From contig JAFGLZ010000260.1 in the NCBI GenBank assembly GCA_016927755.1, positions 1 through 64,000 of the forward strand: DNA of 64,000 nucleotides, in the 5' to 3' direction. The position numbers and the translations under genes were made by a program. Under the pieces are notes generated by a model that searched no databases, had not been told where the DNA came from, and saw nothing but the letters and a program-made list of their open reading frames with translations. Of this stretch, positions 31,264 to 40,361 are shown piece by piece; position 1 is the first letter of the stretch, and the number at the start of each line of letters is the position of its first letter. Source of the DNA: Phycisphaerae bacterium. GTDB lineage: Bacteria > Planctomycetota > Phycisphaerae > UBA1845 > JAFGLZ01.

Positions 31264-32649
31264 CTATAGCGTCCACCCCTTGCGATATTCGCGTCGGACG
31301 CGAGCGTCGGCCTCGGGGCAGTTGGTGACTTTGCACTGGGGTCCGTCCCAGAGGATCTTCTTGCCCGCGATGAGGGCCAGGTTGCCGAGCAGGATGGTCT
31401 CGGTGAGCCTCCCAGCGTAGGCGAAATTGGACATGGCGGGCTTTCCGCCCTTGCAGGCTCGGATCCACTCGCGGTAGTGGCCCGGGGAATCGGGCAGCGT
31501 CTGTTCGGGGGGCTTCCAGCCCTCGAACTTGTCCTTGGGGAGGAGCATCCACTTTCCGCCGTAATCGTGGGGGGAGTAGAGCGCGCCCTTGTCGCCGATC
31601 ATGATCGATCCGCTTTGGGAGAAGGCCTCGCCGTGGATGAGCGAGGCCAGCTTTCGGATGACCTTTGGGGGCTTGTTGATTCCGCCCTCGTACCAGGTCC
31701 ATGTGACGGGGGGCAGGTCTCGGCGAGCGGGGAAGTCGTAGGTGATGACGCTCCAAGTGGGGAAGCTCTCCTTGTTGAACTCGGAGCACTCGGCCGAGAT
31801 GCTCGTGGGTGAGCCCAGCTCGAGGGCCATGAAGGGCATGTTGGCGGTGTGGCAACCCATATCGCCCAGCGCGCCGGTTCCGAAATCCCACCACCCTCGC
31901 CAGACAAAGGGATGGTACTTGTTCCTGACGTAGGGTCTCATGGGGGCCGAGCCGATCCAGAGGTCCCACTTGAGATGCGCGGGGACGGGGTCGCTTCCCT
32001 CGGGTCGGGCCATGCCCTGTGGCCACTGGGGACGGTCGGTCCAGACGTGGACCTCGGTGACCTTTCCGATCGCTCCGGATCGGACGGCCTCGACGCCGCG
32101 GCGGAAGGTCGAGTTCGAGGTTCCCTGGTTGCCCATTTGCGTGGCGACGTTGTACTTGGCGGCGGTCTCGGCGAGGACGCGGGCCTCGTAGACGTCGTGG
32201 GTCAGCGGCTTCTCGCAGTAGACGTGCATTCCGCGTCGCATCGCCATCATGGTGGCGGGGGCATGCATGTGGTCTGGGGTGCTGACGACGACGGCGTCGA
32301 TCTCCTTGTGCATCTGGTCGAACATGACTCGGAAGTCGTGAAAGGGTTTGGCGTCGGGGAACTTCTCGAACGACTTCCTTGCCCAGCGGTGGTCGACGTC
32401 GCAGAGGGCGACGACGTTCTCTCCTCGCATTCGTTCGACGTTGCCGGCACCGCGTCCGCCGACGCCGATGCAGGCGATGTTGAGCTTTTCGTTCGGGGAC
32501 TTGTACTTGGGCTTGGGTAGACGTTCGGCGGTCGGCGTGCTCGTCGGCTGGGTTTGGGAACAGCCCGTGCTGCCGCCGAGCAATAGCCCGGCGCCTCCGA
32601 CGGTCGCCCGCTCGAGGAACTCCCGACGCGTGGCCTTATGACGGCTCAT
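31264..32649 (-). CDS. Tat-exported lipoprotein of the Gfo/Idh/MocA family
   Basis: The 461-residue protein starts with a twin-arginine signal (TRREFLERATVGGAGLLLGG) ending in a lipobox-like GSTGC. It continues with the NAD(P)-binding fold of Gfo/Idh/MocA oxidoreductases: LNIACIGVGGRGAGN, VVALCDVDHRW, VVVSTPDHMHA, VYCEKPLTHDV (Lys of the EKP motif). The C-terminal domain has the planctomycete-typical WRGWWDFGTGALGDMGCHT. Exported relatives keep a tightly bound cofactor. Reaction unknown; sugar or inositol derivatives are the usual substrates. The ATG at 32649 has GGAG 7 nt upstream. It is paralogous to the gene at 33022. Confidence 0.9.
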   Translation of the reverse strand: MSRHKATRREFLERATVGGAGLLLGGSTGCSQTQPTSTPTAERLPKPKYKSPNEKLNIACIGVGGRGAGNVERMRGENVVALCDVDHRWARKSFEKFPDAKPFHDFRVMFDQMHKEIDAVVVSTPDHMHAPATMMAMRRGMHVYCEKPLTHDVYEARVLAETAAKYNVATQMGNQGTSNSTFRRGVEAVRSGAIGKVTEVHVWTDRPQWPQGMARPEGSDPVPAHLKWDLWIGSAPMRPYVRNKYHPFVWRGWWDFGTGALGDMGCHTANMPFMALELGSPTSISAECSEFNKESFPTWSVITYDFPARRDLPPVTWTWYEGGINKPPKVIRKLASLIHGEAFSQSGSIMIGDKGALYSPHDYGGKWMLLPKDKFEGWKPPEQTLPDSPGHYREWIRACKGGKPAMSNFAYAGRLTETILLGNLALIAGKKILWDGPQCKVTNCPEADARVRREYRKGWTL

Positions 32650-32785
32650 CCGCACACTCCTGTATCAGCACCTTTTCAATGGAGCAGTGTCGCCGAGGGC
32701 GGCACGGATGCAGCGTATGCACCCGATGCCGTGAAGGGAACTCGGCGCGACATATCTTAACGGGCGAGGCCTCGACGCACGACCA

Positions 32786-32824
32786 CAAAAAAGAGGGCCA
32801 GGAGCGGAAGCGCCCCTGACCCTC
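32786..32824 (-). terminator. Intrinsic terminator
   Basis: On the minus strand a 14-bp stem with a few wobble or mismatched pairs (gagggtcaggggcg / cgctcctggccctc, cttc loop) is followed by ttttttgtgg. It follows the Gfo/Idh/MocA gene at 33022 by about 200 nt. Confidence 0.8.
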
Positions 32825-32935
32825 GATCTGCCGTGAAGAAACGCCCGGCGTCCGGGCGGCTTTCAGGAATCCTCAACCAGACAGCAAGGATGGAACGCCT
32901 CACCGCCGACAAGCGGGGAGCGGACACATGGACGG

Positions 32936-32974
32936 GAATTCGCGTCCCCCACCGCTGAAGCGATGGGCCACCCA
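32936..32974 (+). repeat. Palindromic repeat family R1, copy 5
   Basis: gaattcg, ccaccgct-ga-agcgatgg, gccaccc. The preceding ggacgg is shared with the copy at 26611. Confidence 0.7.
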
Positions 32975-33021
32975 TTGAGGATCTCCTGTACGTTCATGAC
33001 GCATCCCTTGCAGCAAACCGT

Positions 33022-34464
33022 CTAGACCTGCTCCCACCCTTTGCGGTACTGGCGTCGGATGAGGGCCTGTCCGTTTGCCGAGTTGGTGATCTGGCACTTC
33101 TGGCCGTCGAACTTGACGAACTCGCCGGTGAACATGGCGATGTTTCCGAGGAGGAGCGCCTCGGTCAGTCGGCCGCCGTAGACGAAGTTGGAGATGGTCT
33201 TCTTGCCTTTGTCCTTGCAGGCGGCGATCCACTCGTCGGTCTGGTACTGGTCGATGTTGCCGTTGCCCCATCGCGGCATCACGGGGGCGGGCTGCTTCCA
33301 GTCCTTGAAGTTGTCCTTGGGCAGGAGGATCCATTCGGCGCCGTAGTCGTTCGGGGAGTAGAGGGTCCCCTTGTCGCCGATGAGGATGGAGCCGCTTCCG
33401 GAGTACTTGTTGCCGTGGATGAGGGCCTTGAGGCGGTTGTGCACCCACTGGGGCTTGTCGTTTCCGCCGTCGTACCAGGTCCACTTGACGGGGGGCAGGT
33501 CCCTTCCGTCGCAGCTCTTTCGAGCGGGGAACATCAGCTCGATGACGCTCCAGGTGGGGAAGCTGTCCTTGTCGAAGCCGGAGTTCTGTGCCACGGCGCT
33601 GACGGGAGAGCCGAGCTCCATACCCATGAAGGCCATGTTGGCGGTGTGGCATCCCATGTCGCCGAGGGCGCCGGTGCCGAAATCCCACCAGCCGCGCCAT
33701 GCGAAGGGGTGATAGACGTTGGACTTGGTGCCGGGATAGAACTGTACGTAGGGCCTAGCGGGCGCGGTGCCGAGCCAGAGATCCCACTTGAGATAGTCGG
33801 GCACGGGGTCGGCGCCCTTGGGACGGGCCTTGCCCTGCGGCCAGACGGGACGGTTGGTCCAGACGTGTGCCTCGGTGACGTTGCCGACGACGCCGGAGCG
33901 GAGGGCCTCGACGGCGTTACGGAATCCGTCATGCGCGGTGCCCTGGTTGCCCATCTGGGTGGCGACGTCGTGCTTGACGGAGAGCTCGGCCATCTGCCGA
34001 GCCTCCCACACGTCGTGGGTCAGGGGCTTCTGGCAATAGACGTGCTTGCCCATCTTCATGGCCTGGCAGCAAATCGGCGCGTGCATGTGGTCGGTGGTGC
34101 TGCACGTGATGGCGTCGATGTCCTTGCCCATCTCGTCGAACATCTTGCGGTAGTCGTGGTACTTCTTGGCGTTGGGGTACTTCTTGATGGCGCCGGAGGC
34201 GCGGTGCCAGTCGATGTCGCAAAGGGCGACGACGTTTTCCTTCTCGCACTTGGCGATGTCGCTGTGTCCCTTTCCGCCCACGCCGACGCCGGCGATGTTG
34301 AGCTTCTCGTTCTTCTTGTAGGTTCCCTTGATGATCTGCTTGGGGGATTGCCCGGGACCGAGCATCGGCCCCTTGCCCTCGGCACAGCCGGCAATGATCA
34401 GGCCCAGGCCGGATATCCCGGTCTTCTTGATGAAATCACGACGGCTCGTCTCTTTACCACTCAT
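33022..34464 (-). CDS. Tat-exported Gfo/Idh/MocA-family protein
   Basis: The 480-residue protein begins MSGKETSRRDFIKKTGISGLGLIIAGC, a Tat signal with a lipobox-like end. Then follow LNIAGVGVGGKGHSD, VVALCDIDWH, ITCSTTDHMHAP, VYCQKPLTHDVWE (Gln replaces the Glu of the usual EKP) and WRGWWDFGTGALGDMGCHT. It is clearly paralogous to the gene at 31264 but has extra segments such as VQFYPGTKSNVYHP. An oxidoreductase acting outside the cytoplasm on sugars is inferred. The ATG at 34464 is preceded by AAGGAG; upstream in-frame sequence has no coding support. It has its own terminator. Confidence 0.9.
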   Translation of the reverse strand: MSGKETSRRDFIKKTGISGLGLIIAGCAEGKGPMLGPGQSPKQIIKGTYKKNEKLNIAGVGVGGKGHSDIAKCEKENVVALCDIDWHRASGAIKKYPNAKKYHDYRKMFDEMGKDIDAITCSTTDHMHAPICCQAMKMGKHVYCQKPLTHDVWEARQMAELSVKHDVATQMGNQGTAHDGFRNAVEALRSGVVGNVTEAHVWTNRPVWPQGKARPKGADPVPDYLKWDLWLGTAPARPYVQFYPGTKSNVYHPFAWRGWWDFGTGALGDMGCHTANMAFMGMELGSPVSAVAQNSGFDKDSFPTWSVIELMFPARKSCDGRDLPPVKWTWYDGGNDKPQWVHNRLKALIHGNKYSGSGSILIGDKGTLYSPNDYGAEWILLPKDNFKDWKQPAPVMPRWGNGNIDQYQTDEWIAACKDKGKKTISNFVYGGRLTEALLLGNIAMFTGEFVKFDGQKCQITNSANGQALIRRQYRKGWEQV

Positions 34465-35054
34465 TCTGCGTTCTCCTTCGTTGGCAGCTCGCCGGGCCTT
34501 CCGGCATGCGGCGGTTGTCGAACCCGTTTCGGCCCCGCACGACTCCCATCGCATTCCGTTGCGACATCGGTGCGGGCCGACCGGAAACGGACGCCGGTAT
34601 CCGCCGGGATCCGGGGCCCCGCGAAGGCCCCATCTCGCATCCCGATGCCACCGGCGACACCAGTCTGACTCATGCCCTCGGCCACTGAGGGACGAATAGC
34701 GCAATATTGTACGGACTTCGTCGGATCTGTCCAATGGTCCGGGGAACAATCCGGGGGGGTCGGGAACGCCGCCGCTCCAGAGACTGGGGAGGAAGGCGTC
34801 GGCGCGGGGCCGACGGGCCTGTCGGGCCGAGGGGTATGATCGCGGGCTCCTCTCGGCCAAAGGGGATTCTGTTGTAGAGCAATCCGGAGTGGCTTATAAT
34901 TCAACTAGGCTTGGTGGGGAGAGGTTGGGTTTGCACATCGTTGGTTGGGCGTTAGCGGCCCTCGAGCTGTTGCGGTGCCGCCGAGGCGCTCGGCGAGGAT
35001 CGTCACGTCGCGCTTGAGTGCCCAACGGGAACTCGCATTTCGGAGCGATCATCG
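34465..35054. other. Divergent intergenic region with a good promoter
   Basis: 590 nt without a supported gene, between two divergent genes. The main feature is the promoter at 34872-34900 in a short A+T-rich stretch. The rest is GC-rich without recognised repeats. Confidence 0.5.
34872..34900 (+). promoter_or_regulatory. Sigma-70-like promoter of a prepilin-like gene
   Basis: TTGTAG (34872-34877), exact 17-nt spacer and perfect TATAAT (34895-34900), about 155 nt upstream of the start at 35055, leaving a long 5' leader. Confidence 0.6.
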
Positions 35055-36062
35055 ATGGTGCGTCGGTCGGCCAAGTGGGCGGGGTTCACGCTGATCGAGC
35101 TTCTCGTCGTGGTGGCGATCATCGCTCTCCTGATCTCGATCCTGTTGCCGTCGCTGAGCAAGGCACGAAAGCAGGCGAGGACATCGCTCTGCGCGGCAAG
35201 AGAGAGCCAATTGGGCAAGGCGCTTGGCCTCTACGGGAACGACTACGACGAAGGCCTGCCCTTTTTCGGAACCGGCTTCGAGAACGTCAACAACCTGAGC
35301 AACGCGACGCCCGATTACTGGGGGCACAACGCGGAATACTGGTATCGAATGGAAGACTGGCTGATGCCGGACATGCCCGACATCGTCCGGACCGAGCAGG
35401 TCGACTGGCCAAACCACATTCACGTGCGTAACGGGCGGCTGTTCTCGTATACGCGGTTCGAGAACCTTTATCGTTGCCCGGAGTTCGAGCGTCAGGGCCA
35501 AGGGCGGAAGTCCCAGGAGGTCTTCAACTACACGCGCGGTCTGACGTGCCGGAAGGTGCTGACGAGCTCTTGGGACGATCTGCCGGAGTCGGTCGGCGTC
35601 GGGCCGGGGCCGGTTCTCAAGCCGAGTCAGGTCTACGCCCCAGCGACGATGTGGATGTTGTACGATGAGCAGTGGGACTACCACTGCGCGATGCCGATCG
35701 AGGACATGGGCACGCACGGCGGGGGATACGTGGGCGACTTTATCTACAACTTCCCGATGGCCATCGACTGCATCCAATGCATCTGTGGAGACATGCAGGG
35801 GTCCTACCACGGGACGCTCGGCAAGACGCTGGACTTCACGGCAATCTCGGCGTCGGAGATGGGGAGCCTGTTCTTCTACGACGGGCACGTGGAGCTGTTC
35901 CGCGACCCGATCCCGTTTCGGGACGCCAATCCACAAGACCCGCAGTTCTGGAAGGCGGCGCCGGAGGCACTCGAGCAGATGTTCAACCTGCTTGCCAACC
36001 AGGTCTTCAGCCAACGCGGGCTGACACTCGACTTCGCGGATCTGGGGTCGCTTCTGAACTGA
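35055..36062 (+). CDS. Prepilin-like N-terminal methylation-motif protein
   Basis: The 335-residue protein has a short basic leader and GFTLIELLVVVAIIALLISI at residues 10-29, then SLSKARKQARTSLC. Near the end FYDGHVELFRDP resembles the DG part of the H-x9-DG motif, but the preceding region lacks a His at the right spacing (SEMGSLFFYDG), so the motif is degenerate here. The body has several Cys and many Tyr/Trp residues. It shares its leader with the genes at 16866 and 19482. ATG 35055 has GGAG about 10 nt upstream. Function unknown; probably displayed on or secreted from the cell. Confidence 0.8.
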   Translation: MVRRSAKWAGFTLIELLVVVAIIALLISILLPSLSKARKQARTSLCAARESQLGKALGLYGNDYDEGLPFFGTGFENVNNLSNATPDYWGHNAEYWYRMEDWLMPDMPDIVRTEQVDWPNHIHVRNGRLFSYTRFENLYRCPEFERQGQGRKSQEVFNYTRGLTCRKVLTSSWDDLPESVGVGPGPVLKPSQVYAPATMWMLYDEQWDYHCAMPIEDMGTHGGGYVGDFIYNFPMAIDCIQCICGDMQGSYHGTLGKTLDFTAISASEMGSLFFYDGHVELFRDPIPFRDANPQDPQFWKAAPEALEQMFNLLANQVFSQRGLTLDFADLGSLLN

Positions 36063-36106
36063 GCCCCCCTGCCGCCGCGTTCGTTCCGCACGCCCCGAAG
36101 TGCCGG

Positions 36107-36112
36107 TATAAT
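36107..36112 (+). promoter_or_regulatory. Possible -10 element upstream of the phosphoesterase gene
   Basis: A perfect TATAAT stands out in GC-rich DNA 41 nt before the start at 36154. The -35 region is poor (ttccgc at 17-nt spacing), so activator dependence or chance is possible. Confidence 0.3.
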
Positions 36113-36153
36113 CCTTTCGGGCGAGATGGACTGTACCTTTCTGGGAAGAGGAT

Positions 36154-37320
36154 ATGAACGGTGGCTCGAGAGTTGTGACGGCGAGGTGCGTCCTGGCGGG
36201 CGCGGTCCTTCTGGCGGGCGGGCGCGTCTTCGGCGGGGCGCCGTCCATTCACAACAAGGTCTACCAGGCGGTTCAAGGACTGGAGATCAAGGCGCTTCCG
36301 AGCGAGCCGGCGTGGGCCAGGATGGATGCGCCGCCGCTGTTCACGTTCGCCTGGATGTCGGATTTCCACCTGGACGGATCGAATCAGGAGCGGACGCGGC
36401 TCGCGATGCGGTACGTCGATCGGGAACTCAAGCCGGACTTCGTCATGATCACGGGGGACAACAACGCCTACGCGCCGGAGTTTCAGCACGAGGGCCGGGT
36501 CCCTCCGGTCACGCTCCGGCGGCAACTCTTCATGAAGCGGTTTCTCGAGGAGAATCTTCGGGCGCCGTACGTGATCATCCCGGGGGACGACTGGCCGCAG
36601 GACTTCGAGAAGGTCTTCGGGGCGTTTCAATTCAGCTTCAACTATGGCGGGATGCACTTTCTGTTCGCGTCGCTCGACCGCTGCACGTACGGGGTCGAGG
36701 GTCGGGCGGTGTTCGACGAAGCGACATGGGAATGGATGCGTCAGGACCTGGCTCGGAACAAGGATCGCCCGACGTTGTTCATGATGCACGAGACGCTCGT
36801 CCCGCCGGCGTTCATCGACGCGGTCAGGACGCGGAAGATGCTCGAGGAACACCCGAACGTCATTGCGTCGTTCTGCGGGCATCTTCACGTGGACGTTGAG
36901 TTCACACATGAAGGGATCCGGTACCTCGTCTGCCCAAGCCTGGGGCGGAATGCCCGGTGCGGCTTCAAGTACGTGCAGGTGTATCGTCAGGCGCTGATTC
37001 TGCGTACGGTAGAGTACAACAAGGCGAAGAACCGGTACGAGAAGGTGATGAAGTGGCAGCGTGTGGAGATCCCCCAGGCGCTCCAGGCGAGCCTTCACAA
37101 GCCGGCGAGCAGGACGTTCACGAAGGCGGACTGCAGCGAGGTGCCGCCGCATCCGCGGCGCTCGGATCCGACGTTGATGAAGCGAACCATGGAGTTGGTA
37201 GGACCGCTGATGGGCTTCGTCGGGCAGATGATGAACTCGGGGGCTTTGAGGTCGCAGCCAGCGGGTCAGGGATCGGGGGCCACGGGATCGGGGGTGGGAG
37301 GGTCGGCGCCTGGTCACTGA
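36154..37320 (+). CDS. Secreted calcineurin-like metallophosphoesterase
   Basis: The 388-residue protein has an Ala/Gly/Val-rich signal peptide (VVTARCVLAGAVLLAGGRVFG). The metallophosphoesterase motifs are in order: FAWMSDFHLDG, VMITGDNNAY, IIPGDDWPQ (in place of GNHD), MMHET, SFCGHLHVD. The GNHD motif carries Asp-Asp-Trp where Asn-His-Asp is usual, so the metal site may be altered; activity is uncertain. The final 60 residues (from KPASRTFTKAD) are Gly/Ser/Met-rich and probably disordered. A purine-rich gggaagagg precedes the ATG. Possible substrates are phosphate mono- or diesters in the periplasm. Confidence 0.75.
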   Translation: MNGGSRVVTARCVLAGAVLLAGGRVFGGAPSIHNKVYQAVQGLEIKALPSEPAWARMDAPPLFTFAWMSDFHLDGSNQERTRLAMRYVDRELKPDFVMITGDNNAYAPEFQHEGRVPPVTLRRQLFMKRFLEENLRAPYVIIPGDDWPQDFEKVFGAFQFSFNYGGMHFLFASLDRCTYGVEGRAVFDEATWEWMRQDLARNKDRPTLFMMHETLVPPAFIDAVRTRKMLEEHPNVIASFCGHLHVDVEFTHEGIRYLVCPSLGRNARCGFKYVQVYRQALILRTVEYNKAKNRYEKVMKWQRVEIPQALQASLHKPASRTFTKADCSEVPPHPRRSDPTLMKRTMELVGPLMGFVGQMMNSGALRSQPAGQGSGATGSGVGGSAPGH

Positions 37321-37418
37321 GGCGCCGATGGGATCGAGACAGACAGCGTGCCTATCGAGCGCCCTTGATGGAACGCTGATGGCTCCGGTCATTTCATTGA
37401 GGGCGCGATCCTCGGCTT

Positions 37419-37456
37419 GAATTCGAGTCCGCCACCGCTGAAGCGGTGGGCCACCC
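37419..37456 (+). repeat. Palindromic repeat family R1, copy 6
   Basis: gaattcg, ccaccgct-ga-agcggtgg, gccaccc: the perfectly paired version of the stem. Confidence 0.75.
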
Positions 37457-37487
37457 GTCCAGGGATGGGGGGGGCGTCCACAAGTCG

Positions 37488-37835
37488 CTAGCCGCGGCGT
37501 TGGGTGATCTCTTCGAGCAGCTTCCTGTAATAGACGTAGTGTTGGAGGGGGACGTTGGGTCTGACTCGTCCGTCGGCGAGGGGGATGTAGCCGCCCTGGG
37601 CGAGGAGGGGCGGAACTTTCGATGTAATTTCTTGTCGGATGGTGGTCTCGTCCGCCTGGAGGACATCGAGGTCGATGCCTCCGATGAGTCGGAGATCTCG
37701 GCCGAACTCGCGACGAATACCTAGATAGTCCATTGAGGGGGCATAGACCTCGCAGGCCCAGAGGCAGTTGAAGCCCGCCTTGACGATGCTCGGGATCAGC
37801 AGTCTGGCGTTGGCGTAGGTGACGAGGCAGATCGT
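37488..37835 (-). pseudogene. Remnant of a uroporphyrinogen-decarboxylase-family gene (C-terminal part)
   Basis: About 115 codons remain, reading ICLVTYANARLLIPSIVKAG, ACEVYAPSMDYLGIRREFG, LRLIGGIDLDVL and PLQHYVYYRKLLEEI. This is the C-terminal third of a URO-D-fold protein of the type (methyltransferase or decarboxylase-like) common in planctomycetes. There is no start codon except an internal ATG at 37733, and the 5' two thirds are missing. The fragment is in the same frame as the propeller-protein gene and begins directly after that gene's TAG, so a deletion probably joined the two. An 81-residue product from the internal ATG is possible but unlikely to be functional. Confidence 0.7.
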
Positions 37836-39296
37836 CTATCGGAAGCGGATGGAGAAGAGGTCCGCGTCCTTCATGACGAAGCGGAGTCGCACGGGGTTGC
37901 CGGCGAGCTTGCCGAGGTCGGCGCCGCCCTTCCAGGCGACGACGCGCTCGATCTCGTCGCCGATGATCTCAATCGCATCGGCCAAGGCGTATCCGGGGAT
38001 TGGCTTTCCCGCCGCGTCCTGGATCTCGACTCGGATTCCGCCGGCGGCGGAGGTGGCGTAGTTGATTTCGAGCATCTTGCCGGTGAAGGTCAGCGGCTTG
38101 GTGATCATCTGGCCGCCTCGGTACGGCGCGCTGACGGAAGCGAAGCCGTCGAGGCGGAGGGCGTAGCGGACGAGGTGGTGCGTGGGCTGGCCGTAGCCCT
38201 TCTGGACGTAGATCGACATCTCGTCCGGGCCGGTCTTGATGACGCCGTATGCGGGGTAGTTGGTGCGGGAGTTCCAGTTGCTCAGGCCGCAGCCCGGACG
38301 GATGAAGCTCTCCATGAAGGTTCGGTCGTATCGATTGCCGCCGCGACTGGTAAGAAGGACGGCGTCGGAGCAGTCGTTGCCGTACTGGCCTTGGATGCCG
38401 AGTGCCTTGATCTGGTCGTCGGTGAGGACCTTTCGGCCGGGCATGAACCGCGCGCAGACGGCGACGTAGAGGTGATCGGCGCGGAAGTACGGACGGGTCT
38501 GGTTGGTGTAGAGGTGCTCCATGGGGGTGTCGCCGAAGGTCATGGCCAGCGGCTTGGACCACTCGAGGAAGTCTTTCGACGTGCAGCGGCTGATCGTCCT
38601 GATGCCCTTGTAGCCGCCCCCGGACCAGGAGCGGAAGTAGCAGACGTAGCACTGCTCCGGGCGTGACCAGAAGATGACGTTTTGGGAATCGAGGGCGCCC
38701 TCGGTCAGGATGGGCTTGTCCTGAAGCTTCTTCCAGCGGATGCCGTCCGCGGAGACGAATGGGATCAGACCGGTCTTCATGGTCCCGCCGACGGCCTTGA
38801 AGCGCTCCGCGGCGGCCACGCCCGGACGGGTGTCGATGAAGGGGCTGAAGTTGTGGGAGCAGGGCGCGTGGCCGTGGAGGACGACGTTGTTGTCGCGCGA
38901 GCCGCCGGCCTCGAACAGGCCGAGCTTGGGCTTGGTCCAGGTGATGCCGTCGGGGCTCTCGGCCATGCAGGTCACCTCAAAGGTCGAGCCATCGGGCTTG
39001 GCTTCGGGCAGTCCGCGATAGTACATGCGGTAGGTACCGCCGTCCTCGATGACGGTGACGTAGCCGCAGTAACGGCCCTCCCAGGGCTTGTCGAAGATGA
39101 GGGCGGTGCCGGCTTGCGTGGGCGGGTGCATCTGGAGCGAGGCGTTCTCAAGCTTGTCGATGAGGAAGCGGTCGACGAGGAGCTCGCGCCGAGATCCGAC
39201 GTCGACGACGTCGGCGGCGATCGCCCGCCCCGTCGCCAGCCATGTCCAACACAATGCGCACAGGCACAAGGCGGTCGTTTCCGCAACGGTTGTCAT
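37836..39296 (-). CDS. Secreted protein with glycosidase-like (GH32/43-type) beta-propeller
   Basis: The 486-residue protein has a signal peptide (ALCLCALCWTWLATGRAIAA) and then ELLVDRFLIDKLENA, a conserved opening of a planctomycete family. The repeated pattern GTYRMYYRG, MAESPDGITWTKPKLGL, FVSADGIRWKKL and YVCYFRSW marks the blades of a GH32/GH43-like five-bladed propeller. Whether catalytic carboxylates are present cannot be told. The C-terminal region (IRVEIQDAAGKPIPGYALAD, VRLRFVMKDADLFSIRFR) is the usual beta-sandwich end, so the gene is complete even though it abuts a URO-D remnant. The ATG at 39296 has GAGGAG 8 nt upstream. Role: probably extracellular glycan recognition or cleavage. 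Confidence 0.75.
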   Translation of the reverse strand: MTTVAETTALCLCALCWTWLATGRAIAADVVDVGSRRELLVDRFLIDKLENASLQMHPPTQAGTALIFDKPWEGRYCGYVTVIEDGGTYRMYYRGLPEAKPDGSTFEVTCMAESPDGITWTKPKLGLFEAGGSRDNNVVLHGHAPCSHNFSPFIDTRPGVAAAERFKAVGGTMKTGLIPFVSADGIRWKKLQDKPILTEGALDSQNVIFWSRPEQCYVCYFRSWSGGGYKGIRTISRCTSKDFLEWSKPLAMTFGDTPMEHLYTNQTRPYFRADHLYVAVCARFMPGRKVLTDDQIKALGIQGQYGNDCSDAVLLTSRGGNRYDRTFMESFIRPGCGLSNWNSRTNYPAYGVIKTGPDEMSIYVQKGYGQPTHHLVRYALRLDGFASVSAPYRGGQMITKPLTFTGKMLEINYATSAAGGIRVEIQDAAGKPIPGYALADAIEIIGDEIERVVAWKGGADLGKLAGNPVRLRFVMKDADLFSIRFR

Positions 39297-39511
39297 TGAT
39301 GATGCTCCTCGGGTCACGCGTTCGTCTTTGCGATTTCGGACGCCACGTTAGGTCCGTCGAGAAAGCGTATTTGAAGGGAAATGTGGGCACAAGGCCACCC
39401 GAGGCGGGAACAGCCATCGGTGGGCGCTCGTTTTTCCGAGGGAAGGCGGCTACGATATGCCCGACCTGTGACGTCTTATTGGAGCATGGCTACTCGAGAG
39501 GGGACGTACTC

Positions 39512-40297
39512 ATGAAAGGTCGTTGGGGAATCGCGAGTGGGTTCGTGGCGGGCGCCGCACTGCTATTGTGTGGTGTGGCGGGCTGCGGGCAGCCCGCCGG
39601 TGGAGACCAAGCGGAGGCACATGCCAAGACGATGAGCAAGACGGGATTCATCGAGAAATCGGTCGCGCTGGCCGACGGGACGACGCGGAAATACGTGGTC
39701 TTCATTCCCCACGGCTACACGCCCAAGAAGAAGTGGCCGTGCATTCTGTTTCTGCACGGGGCGGGGGAGCGGGGCGAGGACAACGAGGCGCAGGTCCGCG
39801 TGGGCATCGCCGCGGCGATTCGCAGGCAAGAGACCGATTTCGGCTTCATCGTGATTCTGCCGCAATGCCCGGAAGAGCCGGGGTGGTGGACGGGCGAATC
39901 GGAGAAGGCTTATGCGCTGGCGGCGCTGACGAAGACGCGTCGGGGGTACTCGGTGGACTCGAAGCGGATCTACCTGACGGGTCTGAGCATGGGCGGGTAC
40001 GGGACGTGGACGATGGCGCTGGAGCACCCGAAGCTGTGGGCGGCGATCGTTCCGATCTGCGGCAAGGGTGATCCGGAGCAGGCCGGCAAGATCGCGAACC
40101 TGCCCTGCTGGTGCTTCCACGGCGATCAGGACGACGCGGTGACGGTGCAACACTCTCGGGACATGATCGAGGCGCTGAAGCAGGCCGGCGGGAGCCCGCG
40201 CTACACGGAGTACAAGGGGGTGGGTCACAACAGTTGGGACCGCGCGTACGACACGGAGGAGCTGTACACCTGGATGCTCGATCAGCAGGCGAAGTAG
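39512..40297 (+). CDS. Lipoprotein alpha/beta hydrolase (esterase/dienelactone-hydrolase type)
   Basis: The 261-residue protein has a lipoprotein signal (ASGFVAGAALLLCGVAGC). An alpha/beta hydrolase follows: YVVFIPHGYTPKKKWPCILFLHGAGERG (oxyanion HG), YLTGLSMGGYGTW with the nucleophile Ser, FHGDQDDAV with the Asp, and GVGHNSWD with the His. This combination is typical of Esterase_PHB/phospholipase-carboxylesterase relatives that cleave acetyl or feruloyl esters on polysaccharides. ATG 39512 is preceded by AGAGGGGA. The next gene starts 64 nt later on the same strand, suggesting joint action on an external glycan. Confidence 0.8.
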   Translation: MKGRWGIASGFVAGAALLLCGVAGCGQPAGGDQAEAHAKTMSKTGFIEKSVALADGTTRKYVVFIPHGYTPKKKWPCILFLHGAGERGEDNEAQVRVGIAAAIRRQETDFGFIVILPQCPEEPGWWTGESEKAYALAALTKTRRGYSVDSKRIYLTGLSMGGYGTWTMALEHPKLWAAIVPICGKGDPEQAGKIANLPCWCFHGDQDDAVTVQHSRDMIEALKQAGGSPRYTEYKGVGHNSWDRAYDTEELYTWMLDQQAK

Positions 40298-40361
40298 CTC
40301 CACCGTCTTGCCAAGAGATCCTGACGGAATCAATCGAACTCGACGTTTCGGAGGCGAGCCG

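Larger units (their letters stand above)
32650..33021. other. Intergenic region with terminator and R1 palindrome
   Basis: No gene is supported. It holds the intrinsic terminator of the minus-strand gene above (32786-32824) and an R1 palindrome (32936-32974) between that gene and its terminator. Confidence 0.6.
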
